Counted from the first letter of the stretch, positions 1 to 5,570 are shown. The stretch: 7,035 nucleotides of DNA from Oceanospirillaceae bacterium (GCA_023954795.1 JAGSHA010000163.1:1-7035), one strand, 5' to 3'. Numbers and translations: made by a program. Notes: a model not told the origin generated them from the sequence alone.

Positions 1-585
1 AACATAAGCACCACCGGCAGTACACAAGCCCATGACGACCGCAATCTGCGGGATGCCTTGTGAAGACATGCGCGCCTGATTGTAGAAGATACGACCGAAG
101 TGATCGCGATCCGGGAATACGTCATCCTGCTGTGGCAGGTTCGCACCGCCTGAATCGACCAGATAGATACATGGCAGGTGGTTCTGCTCAGCGATTTCCT
201 GAGCGCGCAGGTGCTTTTTAACGGTTAGCGGAAAGTAGGTGCCGCCTTTAACGGTAGCGTCATTGGCGATGATCATGCATTCCTGACCGCTAACACGGCC
301 AATACCTGCAATGATGCCCGCTGCTGGGATCACATCGTCATACACTTGGAACGCGGCCATCTGGGACAACTCCAGGAATGGAGAACCTTCGTCAACCAGA
401 GCATTAATACGTTCACGTGGCAGTAATTTACCGCGGGAGAGGTGGCGTTCCTGGTACTTAGGGCCGCCGCCTTGTTCGATGGTGCCAACTTTATCACGCA
501 GGTCGTTAACAGCGTCTGCCATGGATTCATGGTTGCTGAGAAAATCTTCTGCGCGTGGATTGATTTTGCTTTGCAGTACGGTCAT
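1..585 (-). CDS. liuB: Methylcrotonyl-CoA carboxylase carboxyltransferase (beta) subunit, 3' end off window
   Basis: The N-terminal 195 residues are present, running off the left edge with the frame open. In the family this subunit transfers the carboxyl group from carboxybiotin to 3-methylcrotonyl-CoA, giving 3-methylglutaconyl-CoA in cytoplasmic leucine degradation. The diagnostic stretch is SGGANLPQQDDVFPDRDHFG (residues 145-164), followed by RIFYNQARMSS and VVMGLCTAGGAYV at the edge; these closely match methylcrotonyl-CoA carboxylase beta subunits. The start at 585 (MTVLQSK) is supported by a GAGGAG Shine-Dalgarno at 592-597, about 6 nt upstream. It lies 113 nt downstream of liuA on the same strand, so the two are probably co-transcribed. 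One oddity is Leu187 in MGLCTAGG, where the homologues I recall have Ser. Geranyl-CoA carboxylase beta is related, but the liuR-liuA context favours LiuB. Roughly 340 residues should lie outside the window. Confidence 0.93.
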   Translation of the reverse strand, partial: MTVLQSKINPRAEDFLSNHESMADAVNDLRDKVGTIEQGGGPKYQERHLSRGKLLPRERINALVDEGSPFLELSQMAAFQVYDDVIPAAGIIAGIGRVSGQECMIIANDATVKGGTYFPLTVKKHLRAQEIAEQNHLPCIYLVDSGGANLPQQDDVFPDRDHFGRIFYNQARMSSQGIPQIAVVMGLCTAGGAYV

Positions 586-621
586 ACCGGACTCCTCAAA
601 CGGGTTCCTGAATAGAGAGTG

Positions 622-685
622 GTCTGGACGGCGTACTGCTTCCTTTTATATAGGTAGTCATAAGGAAGCAGTCAGCGGTCCGGGT
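622..685 (-). repeat. Long intercistronic inverted repeat / hairpin between liuA and liuB
   Basis: ACTGCTTCCTT at 635-645 is perfectly complementary to AAGGAAGCAGT at 662-672 (11 bp, 16-nt loop). Outside a small internal loop, pairing resumes: 631-632 with 675-676, then 626-629 with 678-681, and weaker G-U-rich pairs out to 622/685. In the liu transcript this hairpin falls just after the liuA stop and before the liuB ribosome site. No U-run follows it in the direction of transcription, so it does not look like a strong intrinsic terminator. An RNA stability or processing element that sets the liuA:liuB ratio is an inference. Confidence 0.6.
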
Positions 686-698
686 AGGGCGTTGCGCC

Positions 699-1865
699 TT
701 ACTTGTTCAGGAACAGCTCGCGGCCGATCAGCATACGACGGATTTCGGACGTGCCGGCACCGATTTCGTACAGCTTCGCGTCACGCAGCAGACGACCTGT
801 AGGGAATTCATTGATGTAGCCGTTACCACCCAGCAGCTGGATAGCATCCAGAGCAATCTTGGTAGCCATCTCGGCAGTGTAGAGGATGCAGCCTGCTGCA
901 TCTTTACGGGATGCTTCACCGCGTACCGCTGCTTGTGCCGCCATGTAAACGTATGACTTAGACGCGTTCATGATGGAGTACATATCAGCGACTTTGCCCT
1001 GTACCAGTTCGAATTCACCGATAGACTGGCCAAACTGCTTACGGTCACGGATGTATGGAATCACGATATCCATCGCTGCTTCCATGATACCCAGAGGGCC
1101 GCCGGACAGAACCAGGCGCTCGTAGTCCAGACCGGACATCAGAACCTTAACGCCGCCGTTAAATTCACCCAGAATGTTCTCTTTAGGTACCGGGCAATCT
1201 TCAAACACCAGCTCACAGGTGTTCGAACCGCGCATACCCAGCTTGTCCAGTTTCTGGTGACGGGAGAATCCAGGGTAATCACGTTCTACGATGAATGCAG
1301 TGATGCCTTTAGGGCCTGCTTTAACATCAGTTTTTGCGTAGATAACGTAGGTGTTGGCATCAGGACCGTTGGTGATCCACATTTTGTTGCCGTTCAGCAG
1401 GTAGTGGTCGCCGTTGTCGCGTGCATGCAGCTTCATGGAAACAACGTCGGAACCGGCATTCGGCTCGGACATCGCCAGTGCACCGATATGTTCGCCGCTA
1501 AGCAGCTTAGGCAGGTACTTCTGTTTCTGCTCTTCGTTACCGTTGCGGTGAATCTGGTTAACACACAGGTTGGAGTGTGCGCCGTAGGACAGACCTACAG
1601 AAGCAGATGCGCGACTGATCTCTTCCATCGCAATGACATGAGCTAAGTAGCCCATCTCTACACCGCCGTATTCTTCTTTTACAGTCATGCCGAGCAGGCC
1701 CATGTCACCAAACTTGCGCCACAGATCATTTGGGAATTCGTTCTTCTGATCTATCTCTTCAGCACGTGGTGCGATTTCCTTTGCTGCGAAGCTGTTGATT
1801 TGCTCGCGCAGCATATCAATGGTTTCGCCCAGTCCAAAGTTAAGTCCAGAGTATTGTGAGATCAT
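699..1865 (-). CDS. liuA: Isovaleryl-CoA dehydrogenase
   Basis: This FAD-dependent acyl-CoA dehydrogenase oxidises isovaleryl-CoA to 3-methylcrotonyl-CoA and in this family passes electrons to ETF. It has 388 residues from the chosen start, a normal family length. Landmarks include YGAHSNLCVNQ (about 94-104), the flavin/substrate motif ALAMSEPNAGSD (129-140), MWITNG (162-167), GGNGYINEFP (346-355) and KLYEIGAGTSEIRR near the C-terminus. Two features pick out isovaleryl-CoA dehydrogenase among relatives: Glu249 in DYERLVLSGG, at the position of the catalytic base of the human enzyme, and Ala370 in EIGAGTSE, where most acyl-CoA dehydrogenases carry their catalytic Glu. I chose ATG 1865 because GGTGA (1874-1870) sits 4 nt upstream and the resulting N-terminus resembles other LiuA proteins. 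An in-frame ATG at 1877 would add MGEI but lacks a convincing ribosome site. liuA lies 63 nt downstream of liuR. Confidence 0.96.
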   Translation of the reverse strand: MISQYSGLNFGLGETIDMLREQINSFAAKEIAPRAEEIDQKNEFPNDLWRKFGDMGLLGMTVKEEYGGVEMGYLAHVIAMEEISRASASVGLSYGAHSNLCVNQIHRNGNEEQKQKYLPKLLSGEHIGALAMSEPNAGSDVVSMKLHARDNGDHYLLNGNKMWITNGPDANTYVIYAKTDVKAGPKGITAFIVERDYPGFSRHQKLDKLGMRGSNTCELVFEDCPVPKENILGEFNGGVKVLMSGLDYERLVLSGGPLGIMEAAMDIVIPYIRDRKQFGQSIGEFELVQGKVADMYSIMNASKSYVYMAAQAAVRGEASRKDAAGCILYTAEMATKIALDAIQLLGGNGYINEFPTGRLLRDAKLYEIGAGTSEIRRMLIGRELFLNK

Positions 1866-1928
1866 AATTTCACCCATTGCTCGCCGATTAACCGCTTCCT
1901 TATTGCACTAGGCTCTTGGAAGTCAGTT

Positions 1929-2342
1929 TTATTCGGTCTGTTGTTGTTTTTGTTTAGTTGTCAGTTCGTTTAATGCGTCTCTGCAGCGAGACTCTGCGCT
2001 GTCCAGTTCTAGCTGGACCATCGCGATGTCTTTAATTTGCTGCTCCAGTTCGGCACGTTTTTCAGAAATCTTTATCAGCAGCAGGCTCAGTTGTTTCTCG
2101 CTGCCACTCGTGGTCTCGTCCCAAAGGGAGAACAACTCTCTAATCTCAGCCAGTGAGAAACCTAAGCGCTTACCCCGCAGGATCAACTTCAAGCGCACAC
2201 GATCCTGGCTGGTATAGATGCGGGTTTGTCCCCGACGGCCAGGTGTCAGCAAGCTCTGGTCTTCATAGAAGCGAATGCTGCGCGTTGTTACGTCAAACTC
2301 TTGCGAGAGTTCACTGATCGAATAGGTCTTTTTAAAGGTCAT
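1929..2342 (-). CDS. liuR: MerR-family transcriptional regulator, LiuR type
   Basis: This 137-residue MerR-family DNA-binding protein probably controls leucine/isovalerate catabolic genes. The N-terminal winged helix-turn-helix is clear: YSISELSQEFDVTTRSIRFY (7-26), then the wing RRGQTRIYTSQD (36-47) and the second helical pair LKLILRGKRLGFSLAEIREL (51-70). Residues about 84-116 form the long dimerisation helix. The tail (KQKQQQTE) is short and polar. There is only one cysteine (Cys120) and no metal-binding cysteine cluster or large effector domain, so it is unlikely to be a metal sensor; a CoA-thioester ligand is inferred from the family context. It is first in the liu operon and lies about 40 nt from a TTTACGT palindrome, so autoregulation is likely. 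The ribosome site before ATG 2342 is weak (GAAG, about 3 nt away). Assignment as LiuR rests on sequence pattern plus adjacency to liuA-liuB. Confidence 0.9.
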   Translation of the reverse strand: MTFKKTYSISELSQEFDVTTRSIRFYEDQSLLTPGRRGQTRIYTSQDRVRLKLILRGKRLGFSLAEIRELFSLWDETTSGSEKQLSLLLIKISEKRAELEQQIKDIAMVQLELDSAESRCRDALNELTTKQKQQQTE

Positions 2343-2381
2343 TACTTCGTACTACCACGTTTTAGGTTAGCGTAAAGGAAG

Positions 2382-2397
2382 TTTACGTAAACGTAAA
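2382..2397. promoter_or_regulatory. Probable LiuR operator (TTTACGT-AA-ACGTAAA palindrome)
   Basis: Two perfect 7-bp inverted arms, TTTACGT and ACGTAAA, flank an AA centre. The form, length and position (40 nt upstream of the liuR start) fit a MerR-family operator, and the sequence agrees with my recollection of the LiuR motif in gammaproteobacteria. An extra half-site, CGTAAA at 2371-2376, forms a second dyad with TTTACG at 2382-2387 across a 5-nt gap, so three half-sites lie in 27 bp. Whether LiuR activates or represses here cannot be read from the sequence, because no clear -35/-10 pair frames it. Confidence 0.75.
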
Positions 2398-2411
2398 GCT
2401 GAATAAGGGAA

Positions 2412-2441
2412 TTCACATATTTTAGCACAATTGGGTATATT
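2412..2441 (+). promoter_or_regulatory. Candidate sigma70 promoter toward the transporter operon
   Basis: TTCACA (2412-2417, 5/6 to TTGACA) and TATATT (2436-2441, 5/6 to TATAAT) are separated by 18 bp on the plus strand. Transcription would begin near 2448, giving a leader of about 190 nt before the ATP-binding protein gene. In AT-rich DNA such matches can arise by chance. A competing pair is TTGACT (2471-2476) with CATAAT (2498-2503), at a long 21-bp spacing. Confidence 0.35.
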
Positions 2442-2485
2442 CAGGTTATAGGATTGATTTATAAGGGTTTTTGACTGTTTTTAGG

Positions 2486-2498
2486 GGGTGAAACACCC
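2486..2498. repeat. GGGTG-AAA-CACCC inverted repeat in the livG upstream region
   Basis: A perfect 5-bp inverted repeat with a 3-nt centre lies between the hexamers TTGACT (2471-2476) and CATAAT (2498-2503). It could be a protein-binding dyad or a small RNA hairpin if transcription starts upstream at about 2448. It is unrelated to the TTTACGT palindrome, so if functional it would point to a second regulator. Confidence 0.35.
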
Positions 2499-2559
2499 AT
2501 AATTAGACTAAAGTAGTACTTGGCTTCCTGTAGGGGAAATTGCTAATTTTGTACCACGA

Positions 2560-2575
2560 CTTACGCAAAGGTAAG
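2560..2575. promoter_or_regulatory. Degenerate LiuR-like site upstream of the ABC transporter genes
   Basis: CTTACGCAAAGGTAAG matches the strong operator at 12 of 16 positions and keeps the outer dyad CTTAC/GTAAG. It lies 62 nt upstream of the LivG start. If bound, it would couple transporter expression to LiuR. The core ACGT dyad is broken on both sides, so affinity is expected to be lower, and a chance match is possible. Confidence 0.4.
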
Positions 2576-2637
2576 CATCTTCCAGTGAAGTTGAACTGGT
2601 AACCATAACAATAAAAACGGCGAGGCTTGGGTTCCGC

Positions 2638-3462
2638 ATGAGTGTTGATTACGTGCTGCAAACCTCTGATTTGGTTAAAGAATTCAAAGGTTTTACGGCA
2701 GTAGATAATGTAAATTTAAACGTTGAGCGTGGCTCTATTCACGCACTTATCGGCCCGAATGGTGCTGGTAAGACCACCGTTTTTAATCTGCTGACAAAAT
2801 TTTTAACGCCTACCACCGGCAAAATTCTGTTTAACGGTGAAGATATTACGTCTATGAAATCGGCAGCGATCGCCCGTAAGGGTATCGTGCGCTCATTTCA
2901 GATCTCTGCTGTATTTCCGCACCTTAGCGTGCTGGAAAATGTGCGGATCGCACTACAGCGTAACGAAGGTAACAGCTTCCATTTCTGGAAATCTGAGAAG
3001 GTGCTGGATAAGCTGAATGATCGTGCAATTGAACTGCTTGATGAAGTTGGTCTGAAAGATTATGCCAATGCCATCACAGTTGATCTGCCATATGGTCGTA
3101 AGCGGGCGCTGGAAATTGCGACTACCCTGGCTCTGGATCCTGAAATGCTGCTGTTGGATGAGCCCACTCAGGGCATGGGTCACGAAGACGTGGATGTAGT
3201 GGCCGCGCTGATCAAGAAGGTTTCCAAGAATCGAACCATTCTGATGGTTGAGCATAACCTGCATGTGGTAGCCAAGCTGGCTGACAAGATTACCGTACTG
3301 CAGCGTGGTGCCATTCTTACCGAAGGTGATTATGCGACGGTATCTCAGGATCCGCAGGTGCGCGAAGCCTATATGGGTGTTGAGGCTGATGATGAGGTCG
3401 CTAATGCTATCGCGGCTGAAAGTGCTGCGGCCAGTGCTGTAGAGAAGGAGACAGTGGGATGA
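2638..3462 (+). CDS. livG: Branched-chain-amino-acid-type ABC importer, ATP-binding protein LivG type
   Basis: This is one of the two cytoplasmic ATPases of a HAAT/Liv importer, 274 residues long. It has Walker A GPNGAGKTT (39-47), Q-loop FQ (87-88), signature LPYGRKRALEIA (150-161) in place of LSGGQ, Walker B MLLLDEP (170-176) and H-switch His206 in MVEHNL. The lengthened segment after the Q-loop and the PTQGMGHEDV D-loop region are typical of LivG rather than LivF. After AYMGVE (about 249) there is an unusual Ala/Glu-rich tail of about 25 residues (ADDEVANAIAAESAAASAVE and onward) that ordinary LivG proteins, as I recall them, do not have. The start at 2638 has only a weak ribosome site (GAGG, 12 nt away). 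The stop overlaps the next start as ATGA, so translation is probably coupled. It is the first gene of the plus-strand operon, divergent from liuR. Substrate specificity is not encoded here. Confidence 0.9.
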   Translation: MSVDYVLQTSDLVKEFKGFTAVDNVNLNVERGSIHALIGPNGAGKTTVFNLLTKFLTPTTGKILFNGEDITSMKSAAIARKGIVRSFQISAVFPHLSVLENVRIALQRNEGNSFHFWKSEKVLDKLNDRAIELLDEVGLKDYANAITVDLPYGRKRALEIATTLALDPEMLLLDEPTQGMGHEDVDVVAALIKKVSKNRTILMVEHNLHVVAKLADKITVLQRGAILTEGDYATVSQDPQVREAYMGVEADDEVANAIAAESAAASAVEKETVG

Positions 3463-4169
3463 GCAGTACCGGTGAAAAAATCCGCATTGTAGATTTGCAT
3501 GCCTATTATGGTGAGTCGCATATTCTTCACGGCATCGATATGAGCATCATGCAGGGTGAGCTGGTTACCCTGTTGGGTCGTAATGGCTCAGGCCGTTCTA
3601 CAACCTTGAAGTCGATTATGAATATGGTGGGTCGTCGTACCGGCCAGATTAACGTCAATGGTAATGAGACCATTGATATGCCAGCGCATAAAATCGCACA
3701 TCTGGGTGTAGGTTACTGCCCGGAAGAGCGAGGTATCTTTTCCAGCTTAAATGTTGAAGAGAACCTGATGTTGCCGCCTAGCGTTCGTTCCGATGGTATG
3801 AGCGTTGAAGAGATCTATGAAATCTTCCCGAACCTGGCTGAGCGTCGTTATAGTCAGGGCACCCGCCTTTCAGGTGGGGAACAGCAGATGCTGGCGATGG
3901 CCCGTATTCTGCGGACCGGAGCCAATGTATTACTGCTCGATGAGATCACAGAAGGTCTGGCACCGGTAATTGTACAAAAACTGGCTGAAGTTCTGGTCAT
4001 GCTGAAAGAGCGTGGCCTGACCATTTTGCTGGTCGAGCAAAATTTCCGTTTTGCGGCTCCAATTGCTGATCGTCACTACGTTATGGAACATGGTCATATC
4101 GTGGAGGAAGTTCTTAAGGATGAGCTGGAAGCTAAAACGGAACTGTTGAATACCTATTTAGGTGTGTAA
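3459..4169 (+). CDS. livF: Branched-chain-amino-acid-type ABC importer, ATP-binding protein LivF type, with Arg in Walker A
   Basis: This is the second ATPase of the importer, 236 residues, a normal LivF length. The start overlaps the upstream stop (ATGA) and has AAGGAG at 3445-3450. Walker A reads GRNGSGRST (40-48): Arg46 (CGT at 3594-3596) replaces the usual nucleotide-binding Lys. PEER (88-91) follows the Q-loop position, LSGGE (137-141) is a canonical signature, and Walker B is LLLDEI (158-163), with Ile where most relatives have Pro. The H-switch position is Gln194 in LLVEQN, which is normal for LivF. I recall LivF-like proteins with GRNGxGR and DEI together, so this looks like a natural subfamily rather than decay, and changing Lys to Arg here needs two base changes. 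It pairs with LivG, whose Walker motifs and His are intact. Confidence 0.9.
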   Translation: MSSTGEKIRIVDLHAYYGESHILHGIDMSIMQGELVTLLGRNGSGRSTTLKSIMNMVGRRTGQINVNGNETIDMPAHKIAHLGVGYCPEERGIFSSLNVEENLMLPPSVRSDGMSVEEIYEIFPNLAERRYSQGTRLSGGEQQMLAMARILRTGANVLLLDEITEGLAPVIVQKLAEVLVMLKERGLTILLVEQNFRFAAPIADRHYVMEHGHIVEEVLKDELEAKTELLNTYLGV

Positions 4170-4171
4170 GG

Positions 4172-4192
4172 CTTGGGTGATAAACACCTGAG
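4172..4192 (+). other. Small hairpin between livF and the binding-protein gene
   Basis: CTTGGGTG (4172-4179) can pair with CACCTGAG (4185-4192) around the loop ATAAA: 8 bp including two G-U pairs. It starts 3 nt after the livF stop. No T-run follows, so it is a poor terminator. A role in mRNA processing or partial attenuation is inferred. Its core GGGTGA...ACACC resembles the dyad at 2486-2498. Confidence 0.4.
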
Positions 4193-4223
4193 TTGACATC
4201 TGATTCCCTTGAAGTTTGATAAC
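4193..4223 (+). promoter_or_regulatory. Candidate internal promoter for the binding-protein gene
   Basis: A perfect -35 hexamer TTGACA lies at 4193-4198. The best downstream -10 is GATAAC (4218-4223, 4/6) at a 19-bp spacing, which is longer than ideal. Transcription would start about 20 nt before the start codon's upstream AGGAG. A separate promoter would fit the need for more binding protein than membrane components, but the match is incomplete. Confidence 0.35.
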
Positions 4224-4252
4224 AATAAAAATTTCTCAAGCAGGAGTGTTCC

Positions 4253-5470
4253 ATGAAATTAATGAAAAAGACCGTACTGGCTGCAGCAATGACTCTGGCA
4301 GCGGTAACTGGTGTACAGGCCGCTGGTGTATCCGATAATGTAGTTAAAATCGGCGTGCTGGGCGATATGGGCGGTGTTTACGCTGATATTGCGGGCCCGG
4401 GTAGCGTTGCGGCAGTGAAAATGGCTGTTGAAGACTTTGGTGGCACAGTATTAGGTAAACCTATTGAAGTGGTTTCCGCAGACGATCAGAACAAAGCTGA
4501 TGTCGGTTCCACTATCGCTCGTAAGTGGATCGATGACCAACAGGTTGACGTTATCAACGGTGCTGTTGCCAGCTCAGTTACCGGTGCGGTAACTAAGGTT
4601 ATGACCGCTGCTGAAAAGATCACCCTGATCGCGGCGTCTGCTAGCCATGCATTTACCACCAAGGCTTGTTCTCCATTCAACGCCCACTGGACTTACGACG
4701 TTGTATCTTTAGCCAACGGTACTGTTAAGCCAATGGTTGCGAGTGGCAAAGAGAAATGGTTCTTTATCACTGCTGACTACGGCTTTGGACATGCGCTCGA
4801 GAAAGTGGCTACTGGCGTGATCAAGGAAAATGGCGGCACCGTTGTTGGTGGCGTTCGTGCTCCGCTAGGTACGACTGACTTCTCTTCTTACATCCTTCAG
4901 GCTCAGTCCTCTGGTGCCGACGTTATCGCCCTGGCGAACGCTGGCGCTGACATGGTTAACTCGTTGAAAACTGCTGCTGAGTTCGGTGTTACCGAAATGA
5001 TGGATGTAGCAGGTCTGCTGGTGTTCACACAGAATGCTCAGGCGCTTGACCCAGCTATTGCTGGTGGTATGAAGCTCACCACTGGCTTCTACTGGGATAT
5101 GGATGATAAAACCCGCGCTTGGTCTAAGCGTTACATGGAGCGTATGGACGGCAAGATTCCTTCCATGGCTCAAGCTGGTGCCTACTCCTCTACCATGCAC
5201 TACCTGAATGCGGTTAAAGCTGCTGGTACCGATGAAGGTAAGGCGGTCATGGCTAAGATGAAAGAGACCCCAGTAGAAGATTTCTTCTCGCGTAATGGCT
5301 ACCTGCGTAAAGATGGCCGCATGGTTCACGACATGCTGCAGGTCCGCATTAAGAGCGCGGACGAGCGTGCAAACGACAATGATATCTTTGCTATCGAAAA
5401 AGTTATCAAAGGCGACGATGCTTTCCTACCGCTGAGCAAGGGTGGCTGCGAATTCGCTATGGCGAAATAG
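4253..5470 (+). CDS. Periplasmic substrate-binding protein of a HAAT/Liv-type ABC importer
   Basis: This 405-residue type I periplasmic binding protein (Peripla_BP_6/LivJ-LivK-like) should capture the solute and deliver it to the LivH-LivM permease. A clear signal peptide is present: KK at 5-6, a hydrophobic Ala/Leu stretch (7-18) and a likely cleavage after VQA (23). No lipobox Cys is seen, so it should be soluble in the periplasm. Mature protein starts near VVKIGVLGDMGGVYADIAGP (30-49), the usual first strand and ligand loop; KWFFITADYGFGHALE (168-183) is a typical inter-lobe segment. Cys139 and Cys399 are the only cysteines and could form a disulfide. AGGAG at 4242-4246 supports ATG 4253 over the in-frame ATG at 4262. 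Relatives sharing the WFFITADYxFGHALE segment bind varied ligands, including aromatic acids, so branched-chain amino acids are a guess from the neighbouring liu genes. Confidence 0.93.
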   Translation: MKLMKKTVLAAAMTLAAVTGVQAAGVSDNVVKIGVLGDMGGVYADIAGPGSVAAVKMAVEDFGGTVLGKPIEVVSADDQNKADVGSTIARKWIDDQQVDVINGAVASSVTGAVTKVMTAAEKITLIAASASHAFTTKACSPFNAHWTYDVVSLANGTVKPMVASGKEKWFFITADYGFGHALEKVATGVIKENGGTVVGGVRAPLGTTDFSSYILQAQSSGADVIALANAGADMVNSLKTAAEFGVTEMMDVAGLLVFTQNAQALDPAIAGGMKLTTGFYWDMDDKTRAWSKRYMERMDGKIPSMAQAGAYSSTMHYLNAVKAAGTDEGKAVMAKMKETPVEDFFSRNGYLRKDGRMVHDMLQVRIKSADERANDNDIFAIEKVIKGDDAFLPLSKGGCEFAMAK

Positions 5471-5487
5471 TAATCCCCGCTTAAGCA

Positions 5488-5504
5488 ACATCAACGTCTG
5501 ATGT
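5488..5504 (+). other. First of two tandem hairpins after the binding-protein gene
   Basis: ACATCA (5488-5493) pairs with TGATGT (5499-5504) around a 5-nt loop, ACGTC. It is a weak 6-bp stem alone, but it directly precedes the stronger hairpin at 5508-5529. Confidence 0.4.
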
Positions 5505-5507
5505 ACC

Positions 5508-5529
5508 GGCCACCCCATCCGGGGTGGTC
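5508..5529 (+). other. GC-rich hairpin between binding-protein gene and livH (attenuator or mRNA stabiliser)
   Basis: GGCCACCCC (5508-5516) pairs with GGGGTGGTC (5521-5529) across the tetraloop ATCC, giving a 9-bp stem with one G-U pair. It is followed by TCTATAAC, not a T-run, so full termination is unlikely and livH is still expected to be read through. In many importer operons such a hairpin protects the upstream binding-protein mRNA from 3' decay and lowers permease expression; that role is inferred here. Confidence 0.6.
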
Positions 5530-5570
5530 TCTATAACTACAAGAACGATACGAATCACTAGGGTGCGACT

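Larger units (their letters stand above)
2343..2637. promoter_or_regulatory. Divergent intergenic control region between liuR and livG
   Basis: This gap of about 295 bp separates the start codons of two divergent operons, so it must contain promoters for both. It is more AT-rich than the genes, especially 2401-2510. It contains the strong palindrome at 2382-2397, a degenerate copy at 2560-2575, a GGGTG/CACCC dyad at 2486-2498, a near-palindrome AAGTA-G-TACTT at 2511-2521 and several promoter-like hexamers listed separately. I found no convincing small ORF or tRNA in it. On the minus strand, TAAAAT (revcomp of ATTTTA at 2419-2424) is a possible -10 for liuR, but I could not pair it with a good -35. 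Confidence 0.8.

Noticed and set aside
311..802. Plus-strand open frame of 163 codons across liuB, the gap and the liuA end
   Set aside because: It is antisense to two well-supported genes and to the hairpin, has no recognisable protein features, and its composition reflects the codons of the opposite strand.
1257..1646. Plus-strand open frame of 129 codons inside liuA
   Set aside because: It is entirely antisense to the conserved core of isovaleryl-CoA dehydrogenase, with no independent support.
1866..1877. Upstream ATG start for liuA at 1877
   Set aside because: The ATG at 1865 has GGTGA at good spacing and gives an N-terminus like other LiuA proteins; the 1877 start has no good ribosome site. 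It cannot be fully excluded.
2953..3264. Minus-strand open frame of 103 codons inside livG
   Set aside because: It is antisense to the signature and Walker B region of LivG and has no recognisable domain.
3540..3620. LivF as a decaying pseudogene because of the Walker A Arg
   Set aside because: The gene is full length, translationally coupled, with intact signature and Walker B acidic residues, and the Arg codon needs two base changes from Lys; a natural subfamily variant is more likely.
4865..5329. Minus-strand open frame of 154 codons inside the binding-protein gene
   Set aside because: It lies wholly antisense to a gene with clear family motifs; no ribosome site or domain of its own.
5508..5529. 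Intrinsic terminator ending the operon after the binding-protein gene
   Set aside because: The stem is good but no T-run follows, and the required permease genes continue on the same strand 42 nt later.
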